This document shows positions 17,676 to 25,337 of a stretch of 52,216 nt of DNA, one piece after another; position 1 is the first letter of the stretch; every line of letters starts with the position of its first letter. The DNA comes from Mucilaginibacter xinganensis (lineage in GTDB: Bacteria > Bacteroidota > Bacteroidia > Sphingobacteriales > Sphingobacteriaceae): assembly GCA_026225055.1 (NCBI GenBank), contig JAMFSA010000006.1, positions 1 through 52,216 on the forward strand, read 5' to 3'. The notes below the pieces were generated by a model, which ran no database searches, was not told the DNA's origin, and saw only the letters and a program-made list of their open reading frames with translations. The position numbers were made by a program, and so were the translations under genes.

Positions 17676-17776
17676 TATCAGGCAACTAGTATCAAGTATC
17701 AGGACTTTTTATCCGATATTTGCAGCCTGTATCATTGTACTTGATACCTGATACCTGATACCACCTACTTGATACC
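17675..17776. repeat. GTATCA/TGATAC repeat cluster
   Basis: The left half has several GTATCA units (17675, 17689, 17696, 17720) and the right half several TGATAC units, which together make an imperfect hairpin between truA and the ABC transporter gene. It may terminate truA transcription or be a dispersed repeat. Confidence 0.5.
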
Positions 17777-17786
17777 AAAATAAAAT

Positions 17787-19589
17787 ATGGCAGAAGGCGT
17801 TACCGGCAAAGCACTCGACTGGAAATTATTAGGGCGCGTAATGCACTATGTGAAACCGTATAACAAAACGTTTATCACAGCTGTATGCCTCACTGTTTTT
17901 TTAGCGGCTATTGCTATCGTTCAACCTATCCTCATTCAAAAAACGCTCGACGATTATATTTTAAAGGATAATTACAACGGCCTGGTTTTTATGATCGAGC
18001 TGATGTTGGCGCAATTGGTTGTACAAACCATAGCGCAATATTATCAAACCTATATCACCAACTGGCTCGGCGAATCAGTGATCCGCGATCTGCGTATTCA
18101 TATTTTTAACCACATCACCAGTTTACGCTTAAAGTATTTCGACCGCACACCAATCGGCGTACTTATAACCCGTACGGTATCCGATTTGGAAACTATTGCT
18201 GATATTTTTTCAGAAGGGTTGATCTCTATCATGGGTGATATGCTGCTGGTTTTTGCTGTAATAGGCTATATGCTTTATATCGACTGGAAACTGGCGCTGA
18301 TAACATTAATACCGATGCCGTTTCTTTTTGCATCAACCTATGTTTTTAAGGAGGCTATAAAATCATCTTTTCAGGAAGTGCGTACGCAGGTGGCACACCT
18401 CAACACTTTCCTGGCAGAGCACATCTCCGGTATCAGCGTAATACAATACTTTGCCCGCGAAGACCAGGAGATGCGCAAGTTTGTATCGGTAAACAAAAAA
18501 TACCGCGATGCTAATATCCGCTCTAACTGGTATTACTCTATATTCTTCCCTGTGGTTGAAGTGTTGTTTGCCATGTGTATGGGCCTGCTGGTTTGGTATG
18601 GCTGCAAAAGGATATTGACAGATCAGCAGTTGGCGCACTTATCAGCGCATAATAAGGTAGTATCGCCGGGTACTATACTTGCATTTATAGTTTACCTCAA
18701 CTTACTTTTCAGGCCGATAAGGCAGCTGGCCGATAAATTCAATACGCTGCAAATGGGCATGGTGGGTGCCGACAGGATATTTAAGGTTTTAGATACTAAT
18801 GAAGTTGCCGTAAATACCGGCACATTAAGGCCTTCAAAAATAAATGGCGATATTGAATTCAGTCACGTTTGGTTTGCTTATAACGACGAGAACTGGGTGT
18901 TGAAAGATATCAGCTTTCATGTAAAACCGGGCGAAACGCTGGCACTGGTTGGCGCAACAGGCGCGGGTAAATCATCAACCATAAATATCTTGAATCGTTT
19001 TTATGAGATAGGCAAAGGCACCGTTAAGGTTGATGATATTGATATACACGATTACGATGTAAATTACCTTCGCGCGCAGATAGCCACCGTTATACAGGAT
19101 GTGTTTTTGTTTACCGATACCATCGCCAACAACATCAGCCTGAATAATGAAGCTATAACCCGTGAACAGATCATTGCTGCCGCTAAGGATGTTGGCGCGC
19201 ATGAGTTTATTGAACGACTGCCCGGCGGATATGATTATAATGTGATGGAACGGGGCTCCACCCTATCCGCAGGCCAGGCACAACTCATCTCTTTTATCAG
19301 GGCTTTGGTTTATGACCCGGCTATTTTGGTGCTGGATGAAGCTACCTCATCTGTTGATACTGAAACCGAAATACTGATACAGAATGCTATTAATAAACTG
19401 ATGCAGGGCCGCACGGCTATTGTAATAGCTCACCGCCTCTCAACCATACAAAACGCCAACAGGATAATTGTACTCGATCATGGTGAGATAAAAGAGATCG
19501 GCACCCACCAGGAATTGCTAAAAATTGAACACGGTTATTATCGTAAATTATATGACCTGCAGTTTAATTCAGCGGGGATTAGTAGGTAG
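17787..19589 (+). CDS. ABC exporter half-transporter (permease-ATPase fusion)
   Basis: 600-residue type IV ABC exporter: six membrane spans in the first 330 residues (ABC_membrane), then the ATPase with Walker A GATGAGKSS (about 388), Q-loop VIQDVFLFTD, signature LSAGQ (about 493; Ala replaces the usual Gly), Walker B ILVLDEATS and switch IVIAHRLS. It probably works as a homodimer, since no partner lies nearby. The closest general type is the MsbA/multidrug/YheI-like group; the substrate (lipid or drug) is not determined by sequence. Confidence 0.9.
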   Translation: MAEGVTGKALDWKLLGRVMHYVKPYNKTFITAVCLTVFLAAIAIVQPILIQKTLDDYILKDNYNGLVFMIELMLAQLVVQTIAQYYQTYITNWLGESVIRDLRIHIFNHITSLRLKYFDRTPIGVLITRTVSDLETIADIFSEGLISIMGDMLLVFAVIGYMLYIDWKLALITLIPMPFLFASTYVFKEAIKSSFQEVRTQVAHLNTFLAEHISGISVIQYFAREDQEMRKFVSVNKKYRDANIRSNWYYSIFFPVVEVLFAMCMGLLVWYGCKRILTDQQLAHLSAHNKVVSPGTILAFIVYLNLLFRPIRQLADKFNTLQMGMVGADRIFKVLDTNEVAVNTGTLRPSKINGDIEFSHVWFAYNDENWVLKDISFHVKPGETLALVGATGAGKSSTINILNRFYEIGKGTVKVDDIDIHDYDVNYLRAQIATVIQDVFLFTDTIANNISLNNEAITREQIIAAAKDVGAHEFIERLPGGYDYNVMERGSTLSAGQAQLISFIRALVYDPAILVLDEATSSVDTETEILIQNAINKLMQGRTAIVIAHRLSTIQNANRIIVLDHGEIKEIGTHQELLKIEHGYYRKLYDLQFNSAGISR

Positions 19590-19599
19590 TATTAAAAAA

Positions 19600-19637
19600 A
19601 ATGTCATTTCGAACGAGGTACGAGGAGAAATGACATT
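19600..19637. repeat. Inverted repeat between convergent genes
   Basis: AATGTCATTTC (19600-19610) pairs exactly with GAAATGACATT (19627-19637). It begins 10 bases after the ABC transporter stop and precedes the end of the minus-strand small gene, so it may end both transcripts. The style resembles the hairpin at 5877-5972. Confidence 0.6.
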
Positions 19638-19644
19638 GGGTTAC

Positions 19645-19878
19645 CTACGGTTGCACTTTCCCTTTATCCATACCCTTTTCGGCAGGTGCTTTTGTGCCCG
19701 GATTAACAGGCTGCTCTTCTTTCTCATGTTTTTTGGCAATATCGCCTCCATGTGGCTGATCAGCATTATATTCTTTGTCGGCTTTGCGCACTATGCTTTT
19801 ATGGCCATTATCATTTGGCCTGTGGGTTGATGTATCTGATGGTGAGGGCTTATCGGGTGAATTTGCTGGCTTTGTCAT
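19645..19878 (-). CDS. Small hydrophilic, probably disordered protein
   Basis: 77 residues from the ATG at 19878 (a longer frame reaches 19929, but its extra residues lack this composition). It is rich in Lys, Pro, Asp, Ser and Gly with almost no hydrophobic residues (for example KPANSPDKPSPSDTS, DKGKVQP), so it is likely unfolded. Such short Lys/Pro-rich proteins are common hypotheticals in Sphingobacteriaceae (general impression). The opposite-strand frame is hydrophobic and Cys-rich and less plausible. Confidence 0.5.
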   Translation of the reverse strand: MTKPANSPDKPSPSDTSTHRPNDNGHKSIVRKADKEYNADQPHGGDIAKKHEKEEQPVNPGTKAPAEKGMDKGKVQP

Positions 19879-20023
19879 ACGGTTGATGTATTTATATTGA
19901 ATTAACACAGGAGATTTAATATTGTTCATATAACAAACCGTTCTGTAATAATATCATGACAGCCAAACACTAATATCTCCTTCCCATTATATTTATGTTT
20001 ATTGATCACATAAATCTTAAATC

Positions 20024-20356
20024 ATGAAAAAGTTATTGTTCCTGGTACTTTTCGCAGCTCCATCTTTTTGCTTCGCTCAAACTGATACCGCTACACACAA
20101 ACAAAAGGTTATTTACTGTATAGCTCAAGTTGAGCACGATGGTTCAAAATTTGATATTAATTTTGATGATGGTTCAAGAGGTAAAAATGGATCAGAGATA
20201 AAGGGCAGCAATGGCAAAACCATGAAATTCGACTCACGGATTAGCGCGCTTAACTACGTTACCCAGCTTGGCTGGACGTTGGTTTCATCCTACACACTAA
20301 AAGGAACTACACTTGAGGTAATTGCATTTGTTTTTGCACGGCCGGTTAACCAATAG
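20024..20356 (+). CDS. Small secreted protein, unknown
   Basis: 110 residues with a clear signal peptide (MKKLLFLVLFAAPSFCFAQ). The mature part is about 90 residues with a Gly/Ser/Asn-rich turn region (DDGSRGKNGSEIKGSNGK) and the segment SALNYVTQLGWTLVSSY, which is seen in small Bacteroidota secreted proteins. No functional assignment. Likely periplasmic. Confidence 0.65.
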   Translation: MKKLLFLVLFAAPSFCFAQTDTATHKQKVIYCIAQVEHDGSKFDINFDDGSRGKNGSEIKGSNGKTMKFDSRISALNYVTQLGWTLVSSYTLKGTTLEVIAFVFARPVNQ

Positions 20357-20468
20357 CGTTAATTTTTGTTAAAACACCCGTGATTTTCACGCTGGCAAAT
20401 AATAATAACAGATAAACTTTTACCTTTAGGCTGGGTTTCTTAATTTCGCAAAAACCAAAAAGGTATCT

Positions 20469-21350
20469 ATGGAAGAATTTGAAGCAAGCGACTCGGCAAA
20501 AAAAACCAAAACGATATACATATCAACCGTATTTGGTATTGCAATGGTATTATTGATGGTAGGTTTGCTTGGCCTTATTTTGGTTAATGTGAACAACCTT
20601 ACCCGCTACGTTAAGGAAAACATTGTACTGAATGTTTTTTTGGATGATGCTACGCATGAAACCGATGTACTGCAACTGCAAAAACAACTGGAAACCAACC
20701 CAATGGTTAAGCAAACCCAGTATGTAAGCAAGGAACTTGCCGCCCAAAACCTGCAGAAGGACCTGGGTAAGGATTTCGTAAATTTCCTGGGTTATAACCC
20801 GCTGCCACAATCAATAGACGTATACTTAAAGGCTGATTATACCAATGATGCCGATATAGAAAAATTTAAAACAGAGCTGCTTAAAAACAACCCAATAGTT
20901 AAGGAAGTTAAGTACGAAAAATCATTGGTGGAGCAAATGAACCAGAATTTAACCTCTATTACACTGGTTATACTGGCGTTTACCGGCATATTTGTAGTGG
21001 TATCGGTAGCGTTGATCAATAATACTATCAGGCTGGCCATTTACTCGCAAAGGTTTTTAATAAAATCGATGCAGTTGGTAGGTGCCACCAAAGGCTTTAT
21101 ACGTAAGCCATTTTTACTTTACGGTATCTGGCATGGCCTTTTAGGTGGTTTAATTGCCATTATAATACTGATAGGTACTTTGTACCTGGCCTACCAGCAA
21201 ATACCCGACCTTATAATTTTGCGCAACTATGCCGAGTTTGGGATAGTGTTTGCCATAGTTATAGGCATGGGATTATTCATAGCGGGTTTTAGTACCTTTT
21301 TAGCAGTGAATAAGTTTTTACGTTTAAAAATATATGACCTTTATAGGTAA
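20469..21350 (+). CDS. ftsX: Cell-division permease FtsX
   Basis: 293-residue FtsX: one N-terminal span (about 20-42), an extracytoplasmic domain of about 125 residues, then three C-terminal spans (FtsX domain) with the conserved ATKGFIRKPFLL coupling region. With the ATPase FtsE it controls peptidoglycan hydrolases at the division site. ftsE is not adjacent, which is usual in Bacteroidota. It heads a likely operon with the DUF3098 gene and uppP. Confidence 0.93.
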   Translation: MEEFEASDSAKKTKTIYISTVFGIAMVLLMVGLLGLILVNVNNLTRYVKENIVLNVFLDDATHETDVLQLQKQLETNPMVKQTQYVSKELAAQNLQKDLGKDFVNFLGYNPLPQSIDVYLKADYTNDADIEKFKTELLKNNPIVKEVKYEKSLVEQMNQNLTSITLVILAFTGIFVVVSVALINNTIRLAIYSQRFLIKSMQLVGATKGFIRKPFLLYGIWHGLLGGLIAIIILIGTLYLAYQQIPDLIILRNYAEFGIVFAIVIGMGLFIAGFSTFLAVNKFLRLKIYDLYR

Positions 21351-21414
21351 AAGCTGAAAGGTTAGAAAAAATTTAACCAATCAATAACTCGATAATTCAA
21401 ACATTAACACATAC

Positions 21415-21693
21415 ATGGCACAAAAAATTACAAAACCGGCTACTCCGGTTAAAACAGCCACCACCAGATCATCAGCAGTTAAGTCTGATGCTCCGGTTCA
21501 TTTTATTTTCGATAAAGGCAATTACCGTTTACTGATCATCAGCGCAGTTGTAGTTGCATTTGGTTTTATATTAATGGCCGGCACAACCGACATTTACAGC
21601 ACCACCAAAATAGTTATAGCGCCACTTGTTGTATTAGGTGGTTTTGCACTGGGTTTTGTAGCGATATTCAAAAAACCTGAAGCTAAGGCATGA
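21415..21693 (+). CDS. DUF3098 membrane protein
   Basis: 92 residues: a polar, Thr/Lys/Ala-rich N-terminus followed by two spans (about 40-58 and 68-86), with [27 protein letters not shown] between and within them. DUF3098 proteins are found between ftsX and uppP in Bacteroidota; function unknown but plausibly envelope-related. The TGA stop overlaps the uppP ATG by four bases (ATGA), indicating translational coupling. Confidence 0.85.
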   Translation: MAQKITKPATPVKTATTRSSAVKSDAPVHFIFDKGNYRLLIISAVVVAFGFILMAGTTDIYSTTKIVIAPLVVLGGFALGFVAIFKKPEAKA

Positions 21694-22493
21694 ATATAAT
21701 ACATGTTATAGTCCTTGCAATTATTGAAGGGCTAACAGAATTTTTGCCGGTATCATCAACCGGCCACATGGTTATTGCCAGCTCATTAATGGGTATCAGT
21801 AAGGATGAATTTGTTAAGCTATTTGAGATCGTAATACAACTGGGCGCCATATTGGCCGTAGTGGTATTATACTTTAAGCGCTTTTTCAAATCACTCGACT
21901 TTTACTTTAAGCTGGTTGTAGGCGTTATACCCGCCGTAATATTGGGTGTATTACTTAAAAAATATATCGATGCGCTGTTAGAGAGCCCGCTTGTAGTAGC
22001 CGTGGCTTTTGTGGTAGGCGGTGTTATTTTACTTTTTGTTGATGAGTGGTTCAATAAACCTACCGTTACCGAAGAAAAGAACATTAATTACCTGACCGCG
22101 TTTAAGATCGGATGTTTCCAGTGTTTAGCAATGGTGCCGGGTGTATCGCGTTCTGCTGCATCAATTGTAGGTGGTATGTCGCAAAAGCTGAGCCGTACCG
22201 CTGCTGCTGAATTCTCGTTCTTTTTAGCTGTACCAACTATGTTTGGCGCTACGGTAAAAGATCTTTGGGATTTCCACAAACACAGCACACTATCAGCCGA
22301 TGTAATGCACCAGGACTTAAAATACCTGCTGATAGGCAGCGTAATCGCATTCATAGTAGCATTAATGGCGATCCGTTCTTTCATTACCTTTTTAGAGCAA
22401 AAAGGCTTTAAAGTTTTCGGCTGGTACCGCATTTTTGCGGGGATCGTAATTATTATATTATACTTCACCGGCAATGCTTTGCATAATATGTAA
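21690..22493 (+). CDS. uppP: Undecaprenyl-diphosphatase (BacA family)
   Basis: 267-residue polytopic phosphatase that recycles undecaprenyl pyrophosphate to the monophosphate carrier used for peptidoglycan and surface glycans. Conserved motifs are [15 protein letters not shown] near the N-terminus and [13 protein letters not shown] near residue 152. About seven membrane spans. The start overlaps the DUF3098 stop. A strong hairpin at 22509-22555 ends the operon, so truB, often next in related genomes, is not joined here. Confidence 0.95.
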   Translation: MNIIHVIVLAIIEGLTEFLPVSSTGHMVIASSLMGISKDEFVKLFEIVIQLGAILAVVVLYFKRFFKSLDFYFKLVVGVIPAVILGVLLKKYIDALLESPLVVAVAFVVGGVILLFVDEWFNKPTVTEEKNINYLTAFKIGCFQCLAMVPGVSRSAASIVGGMSQKLSRTAAAEFSFFLAVPTMFGATVKDLWDFHKHSTLSADVMHQDLKYLLIGSVIAFIVALMAIRSFITFLEQKGFKVFGWYRIFAGIVIIILYFTGNALHNM

Positions 22494-22508
22494 TTGAGCA
22501 TATATCCT

Positions 22509-22555
22509 AAAACAAAAATAGCGATGAGTTTGAGACTCATCGCTATTTTTGTTTT
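22509..22555. terminator. Strong terminator after uppP
   Basis: A 21-bp perfect stem (including ATAGCGATGAGT and its complement) with a 5-base loop. A runs lead in and T runs lead out, so it can work in both directions. Confidence 0.9.
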
Positions 22556-22576
22556 ATACCTTTATACTTCACAATC

Positions 22577-23065
22577 ATGGAAGAAACTTTAAACACCTTT
22601 ACCCGTAAGACTAAACTATATTATCTTTTACAAATTGGATCCATCGGTTTCATCGTATCTCTATTTATTACATATAAATATCATTTACAAGGGCCAAAGT
22701 CTTTAATGATTATACTATTGATATTAGGCTTAGCCCTTGTGGTCGCTAATATGATACTTACTGCCACCAACGTTGTACCTATGTACATTGTTGATGGGGT
22801 AATCACTTTATCCCCAACCGAAATTAAAATTAATGCGATCTCTCTTTCTCTACCCGATTTAAAAAGAATAGAAATAGGCATTAAAGATTATAAGGGAGCA
22901 AAAGCCAGTGATGGCTCCGGTAACAGAATTGAAATAACAGATAAAAATAACAAGTTGTCAAGTTACCGCTTTGTTATTGAATCCAAAGACCAGCAACAAA
23001 CATTGAAACAAATTGTGGATCAATGGAACGCGAATGGCCTTTCAGTTAAAACTATTGTTTTTTAA
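22577..23065 (+). CDS. Two-span membrane protein with PH-like domain, unknown
   Basis: 162 residues: two predicted spans (about 15-33 and 43-63), then a soluble domain (VDGVITLSPTEIKINAISLSLPDLKRIEI...) whose beta-rich pattern suggests a bacterial PH-like fold (inference from pattern only). It begins 22 bases after the uppP terminator, so it has its own promoter or relies on read-through. No family named. Confidence 0.6.
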   Translation: MEETLNTFTRKTKLYYLLQIGSIGFIVSLFITYKYHLQGPKSLMIILLILGLALVVANMILTATNVVPMYIVDGVITLSPTEIKINAISLSLPDLKRIEIGIKDYKGAKASDGSGNRIEITDKNNKLSSYRFVIESKDQQQTLKQIVDQWNANGLSVKTIVF

Positions 23066-23080
23066 TAATTTTTAAGCCCA

Positions 23081-23184
23081 ATTGCGCTCGTCTGTGACGA
23101 GTGCTTAAAGTGGGTTCGCGATTGTATCGCCCGGGCATTGCAAATGCCCTACAGAGTTAAGCACTCGTCACAGACGAGCGCAAT
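23081..23184. repeat. 28-bp perfect inverted repeat with inner hairpins
   Basis: Arms 23081-23108 and 23157-23184 are perfectly complementary (core GCGCTCGTCTGTGACGAGTGC). The 48-base interior holds two small hairpins, GCGAT-tgt-ATCGC and GGGCATT-gc-AATGCCC (the latter leaving one unpaired base). It fills the gap between a plus-strand membrane gene and the convergent AraC gene. Confidence 0.8.
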
Positions 23185-23208
23185 CGTTAATTTTGATTTA
23201 TCTTCTTC

Positions 23209-24018
23209 TTACAACCCCAACTTCGACGGCGTCACCCCATAAGCCTTTTTAAATGCGAATGAAAAGTGCGACAGGTCCTTAAAACCTACATCCATATAAA
23301 CATCTGTTACGCGCTGGCCTTTTTCTTTAATGAGATAGTAAGCATCATCCAGTCGCTTTTGCTGCAGCCAGCGGTTAGGCGGGGTATGGTATATCCGTTC
23401 AAAATCACGCTTAAAGGTTGCCAGGCTGCGGCCCGTGAGGTAAGCAAATCGACTGACATCTACATTAAATTTATAGTTCTCATTCATATAAGCTTCCAGG
23501 TCTATTTTGCCGGGCTCTGTAAAATCAAAGAGGATATTCTTTAATTCCGGGTTGGTTTGCAGTAATATCATGACGGCCTCTTTAATTTTTAAAGTAGTGA
23601 GCGCGTCATTACTGAGGCTGTAATCATTAAGATATGGCGTTAACGATTCCATATAGTTTTTCAATAGGGCATTTGGCTGCAAAAGCATGCAATCATTGCC
23701 AGTATAAGGGCCGGTTACTTGTATGTTATGTTCGGCGCTCATGCTCTGCAAAATATCCTGGCACATCCGGATCCCGATGGATTTATATTCGCCGCCGGCT
23801 TGTGGATATTTTACATATTTTGAGAGCTGGTTCCTGCGGAAGAATCTGAATTCACCGGCCTTACAATGGTATGTTTTACCCGCAATAGTTATATCCGCGT
23901 TGCCCGATATAATATAGCTGCATGAGTGCTCCGGTATAAAATTCTCCCCTTCCCTGTTAGTCTGCGGGTAGCAGGAAAACAAAATAAGCGGTGGCCCCTT
24001 ACCACATTTTTCATTCAT
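23209..24018 (-). CDS. AraC-family transcription regulator
   Basis: 269 residues. An N-terminal cupin-like sensor part (SCSYIISGNADITIAGKTYHCKAGEFRFF) is followed by two C-terminal helix-turn-helix motifs (VSRFAYLTGRSLATFKRDFERIY and VTDVYMDVGFKDLSHFSFAFKKAYG). It lies 28 bases downstream of an SDR gene in one operon and probably controls it. A pair of 17-bp direct repeats upstream of the operon promoter (24981-25019) is the likely target. Confidence 0.9.
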   Translation of the reverse strand: MNEKCGKGPPLILFSCYPQTNREGENFIPEHSCSYIISGNADITIAGKTYHCKAGEFRFFRRNQLSKYVKYPQAGGEYKSIGIRMCQDILQSMSAEHNIQVTGPYTGNDCMLLQPNALLKNYMESLTPYLNDYSLSNDALTTLKIKEAVMILLQTNPELKNILFDFTEPGKIDLEAYMNENYKFNVDVSRFAYLTGRSLATFKRDFERIYHTPPNRWLQQKRLDDAYYLIKEKGQRVTDVYMDVGFKDLSHFSFAFKKAYGVTPSKLGL

Positions 24019-24046
24019 AATTTAAATTTATAAATAAGCTTTAATG

Positions 24047-24931
24047 CTATTTGTGTTTCAGTAAAACTTTACCTAAATCTGATTGAAGGAAGTCCTCTGC
24101 TTCGTCATGATCGGTTGATACACTTACATGCATCCATTTTTCCATTTCGGCGGTGCGCGCGGCATCAGCCTTTTTCAGTAAACTAATGGCTTCGCTGCCT
24201 AATACCAAATGCACGGGTGGATTGGGATGCACTGCCAGGTCAACCATTACTTTAGCGGCTTTGTCCGGATCGCCCATTGGCACAAAATTGCCGCTGGTGA
24301 AATATTCAGTCCTTTTATCAACAGTACTTTCATAACCTTCTATCTTACGGGCATAGGTCATTGATTCGCCCGCCCAATCGGTACGAAAACCGCCCGGCTC
24401 AACACAGGTAACAAATATGCCCAGCGGCGCTACTTCTTTAGCCAGCGCCTCGCTAAAGCCGCCCAAGCCAAATTTAGCCGCCTGGTACATAGTTAAACCC
24501 GCGTTACCCACACGCCCGCCTACCGAGCTAATTTGCAGTATCCGCCCCGAACGCTGTTCACGCATGTAAGGCAATACCGCCCGTGTTATTTCAATAGGCG
24601 CGTACAAATTGGTCTGAAGCTGACTATACATCTGCCGATCTGTAAAAGCCTCAGCTGCGCCAACAATGCCAAACCCGGCGTTGTTCACCAGTACATCTAT
24701 CCTGCCAAAATGTGCTACTGTATCGGCTACAGACTGGTATATATCATCGTAATTAGTAACATCCAATTTAATAGGGAATAATTGCTCCGGGTATTGCTCG
24801 AGCAGGCAATTTAAAGCCTCCGGATTACGGGCGGTGGCAGCAACTCTATCGCCACTGGCTAAAACCGCTTCGGTAAGACTGCGGCCCAATCCGCGCGAAC
24901 TACCTGTTATAAACCAAACTTTTGTCTTCAT
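24047..24931 (-). CDS. Short-chain dehydrogenase/reductase
   Basis: 294-residue classical SDR. Cofactor motif TGSSRGLG near residue 10, NNAG near residue 87, catalytic Ser in ISSVGG, and Tyr-x-x-x-Lys in MYQAAKFG. It reduces or oxidises a small carbonyl or alcohol using NAD(P); the basic AATARNPE after the second strand favours NADP. The substrate is unknown. First gene of an SDR-AraC operon with a TATCTTTG promoter box and paired direct repeats upstream. Confidence 0.92.
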   Translation of the reverse strand: MKTKVWFITGSSRGLGRSLTEAVLASGDRVAATARNPEALNCLLEQYPEQLFPIKLDVTNYDDIYQSVADTVAHFGRIDVLVNNAGFGIVGAAEAFTDRQMYSQLQTNLYAPIEITRAVLPYMREQRSGRILQISSVGGRVGNAGLTMYQAAKFGLGGFSEALAKEVAPLGIFVTCVEPGGFRTDWAGESMTYARKIEGYESTVDKRTEYFTSGNFVPMGDPDKAAKVMVDLAVHPNPPVHLVLGSEAISLLKKADAARTAEMEKWMHVSVSTDHDEAEDFLQSDLGKVLLKHK

Positions 24932-24951
24932 GTGTAGATATTTGATAAAGA

Positions 24952-24959
24952 CAAAGATA
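24952..24959 (-). promoter_or_regulatory. -7 box of the SDR-AraC operon
   Basis: Minus-strand TATCTTTG matches TAnnTTTG, 20 bases upstream of the SDR ATG. The -33 element is poor, as expected of an activator-dependent promoter. Confidence 0.45.
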
Positions 24960-24980
24960 GCTCACAAAGAGGGCGACAGC

Positions 24981-25019
24981 TTTGTTAAACGGCTCAACTT
25001 ATTTTGTTGAACGGCTCAT
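24981..25019. promoter_or_regulatory. Direct-repeat operator, probable AraC-type binding site
   Basis: TTTGTTaAACGGCTCA at 24981 recurs as TTTGTTgAACGGCTCA at 25003, exactly 22 bases on, or two helical turns. It lies just upstream of the SDR-AraC operon promoter, where an AraC-family activator normally binds. A similar 40-bp block occurs at 31082-31120. Confidence 0.6.
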
Positions 25020-25148
25020 TAAAGTCAATTTGTATAAATAGCTGTTTACTAAAATATACGGATTAGGTCTTTTTAATGGAAATATTCAGGGGAAATAGTT
25101 TTGGCATAATATTTATAAATAATTAGTTATAATATTAAAACTCACCAC

Positions 25149-25295
25149 ATGAAAAACGTTACTAAAACAACCCCACTACTTAAAGCTATCGATCTTGAAT
25201 TAAAAGCTATTTTAGCAAAAGATATCAGAAAGTTTAATACCGTTCAGGAAATCAAAAATAAAAACGCGGCTTTTTTACAACTTATAGCTGCTTAG
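25149..25295 (+). CDS. Possible 48-residue peptide
   Basis: An ATG frame of 48 codons with a helix-forming, Lys/Ala/Leu-rich product (LLKAIDLELKAILAKDIRKF...AAFLQLIAA). No signal peptide, cysteine or known family. It lies downstream of, and reads away from, the SDR-AraC operator region; the gene beyond it is convergent. No ribosome-binding site or promoter box was found. It might be a small gene or chance. Confidence 0.35.
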   Translation: MKNVTKTTPLLKAIDLELKAILAKDIRKFNTVQEIKNKNAAFLQLIAA

Positions 25296-25337
25296 CATAA
25301 AGCACCCATAATAAGTCTTTTGCGTAAAAGCTTTTTA

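Noticed and set aside
17675..17776. CRISPR-like array suspected from repeated short words
   Set aside because: Units are 6-7 bases, unevenly spaced and inverted between halves; there are no spacers of uniform length and no cas genes.
19525..19830. 101-codon plus-strand hydrophobic frame overlapping the ABC gene end
   Set aside because: It begins inside the ABC gene, runs through a hairpin and opposes the more plausible Lys/Pro-rich small gene.
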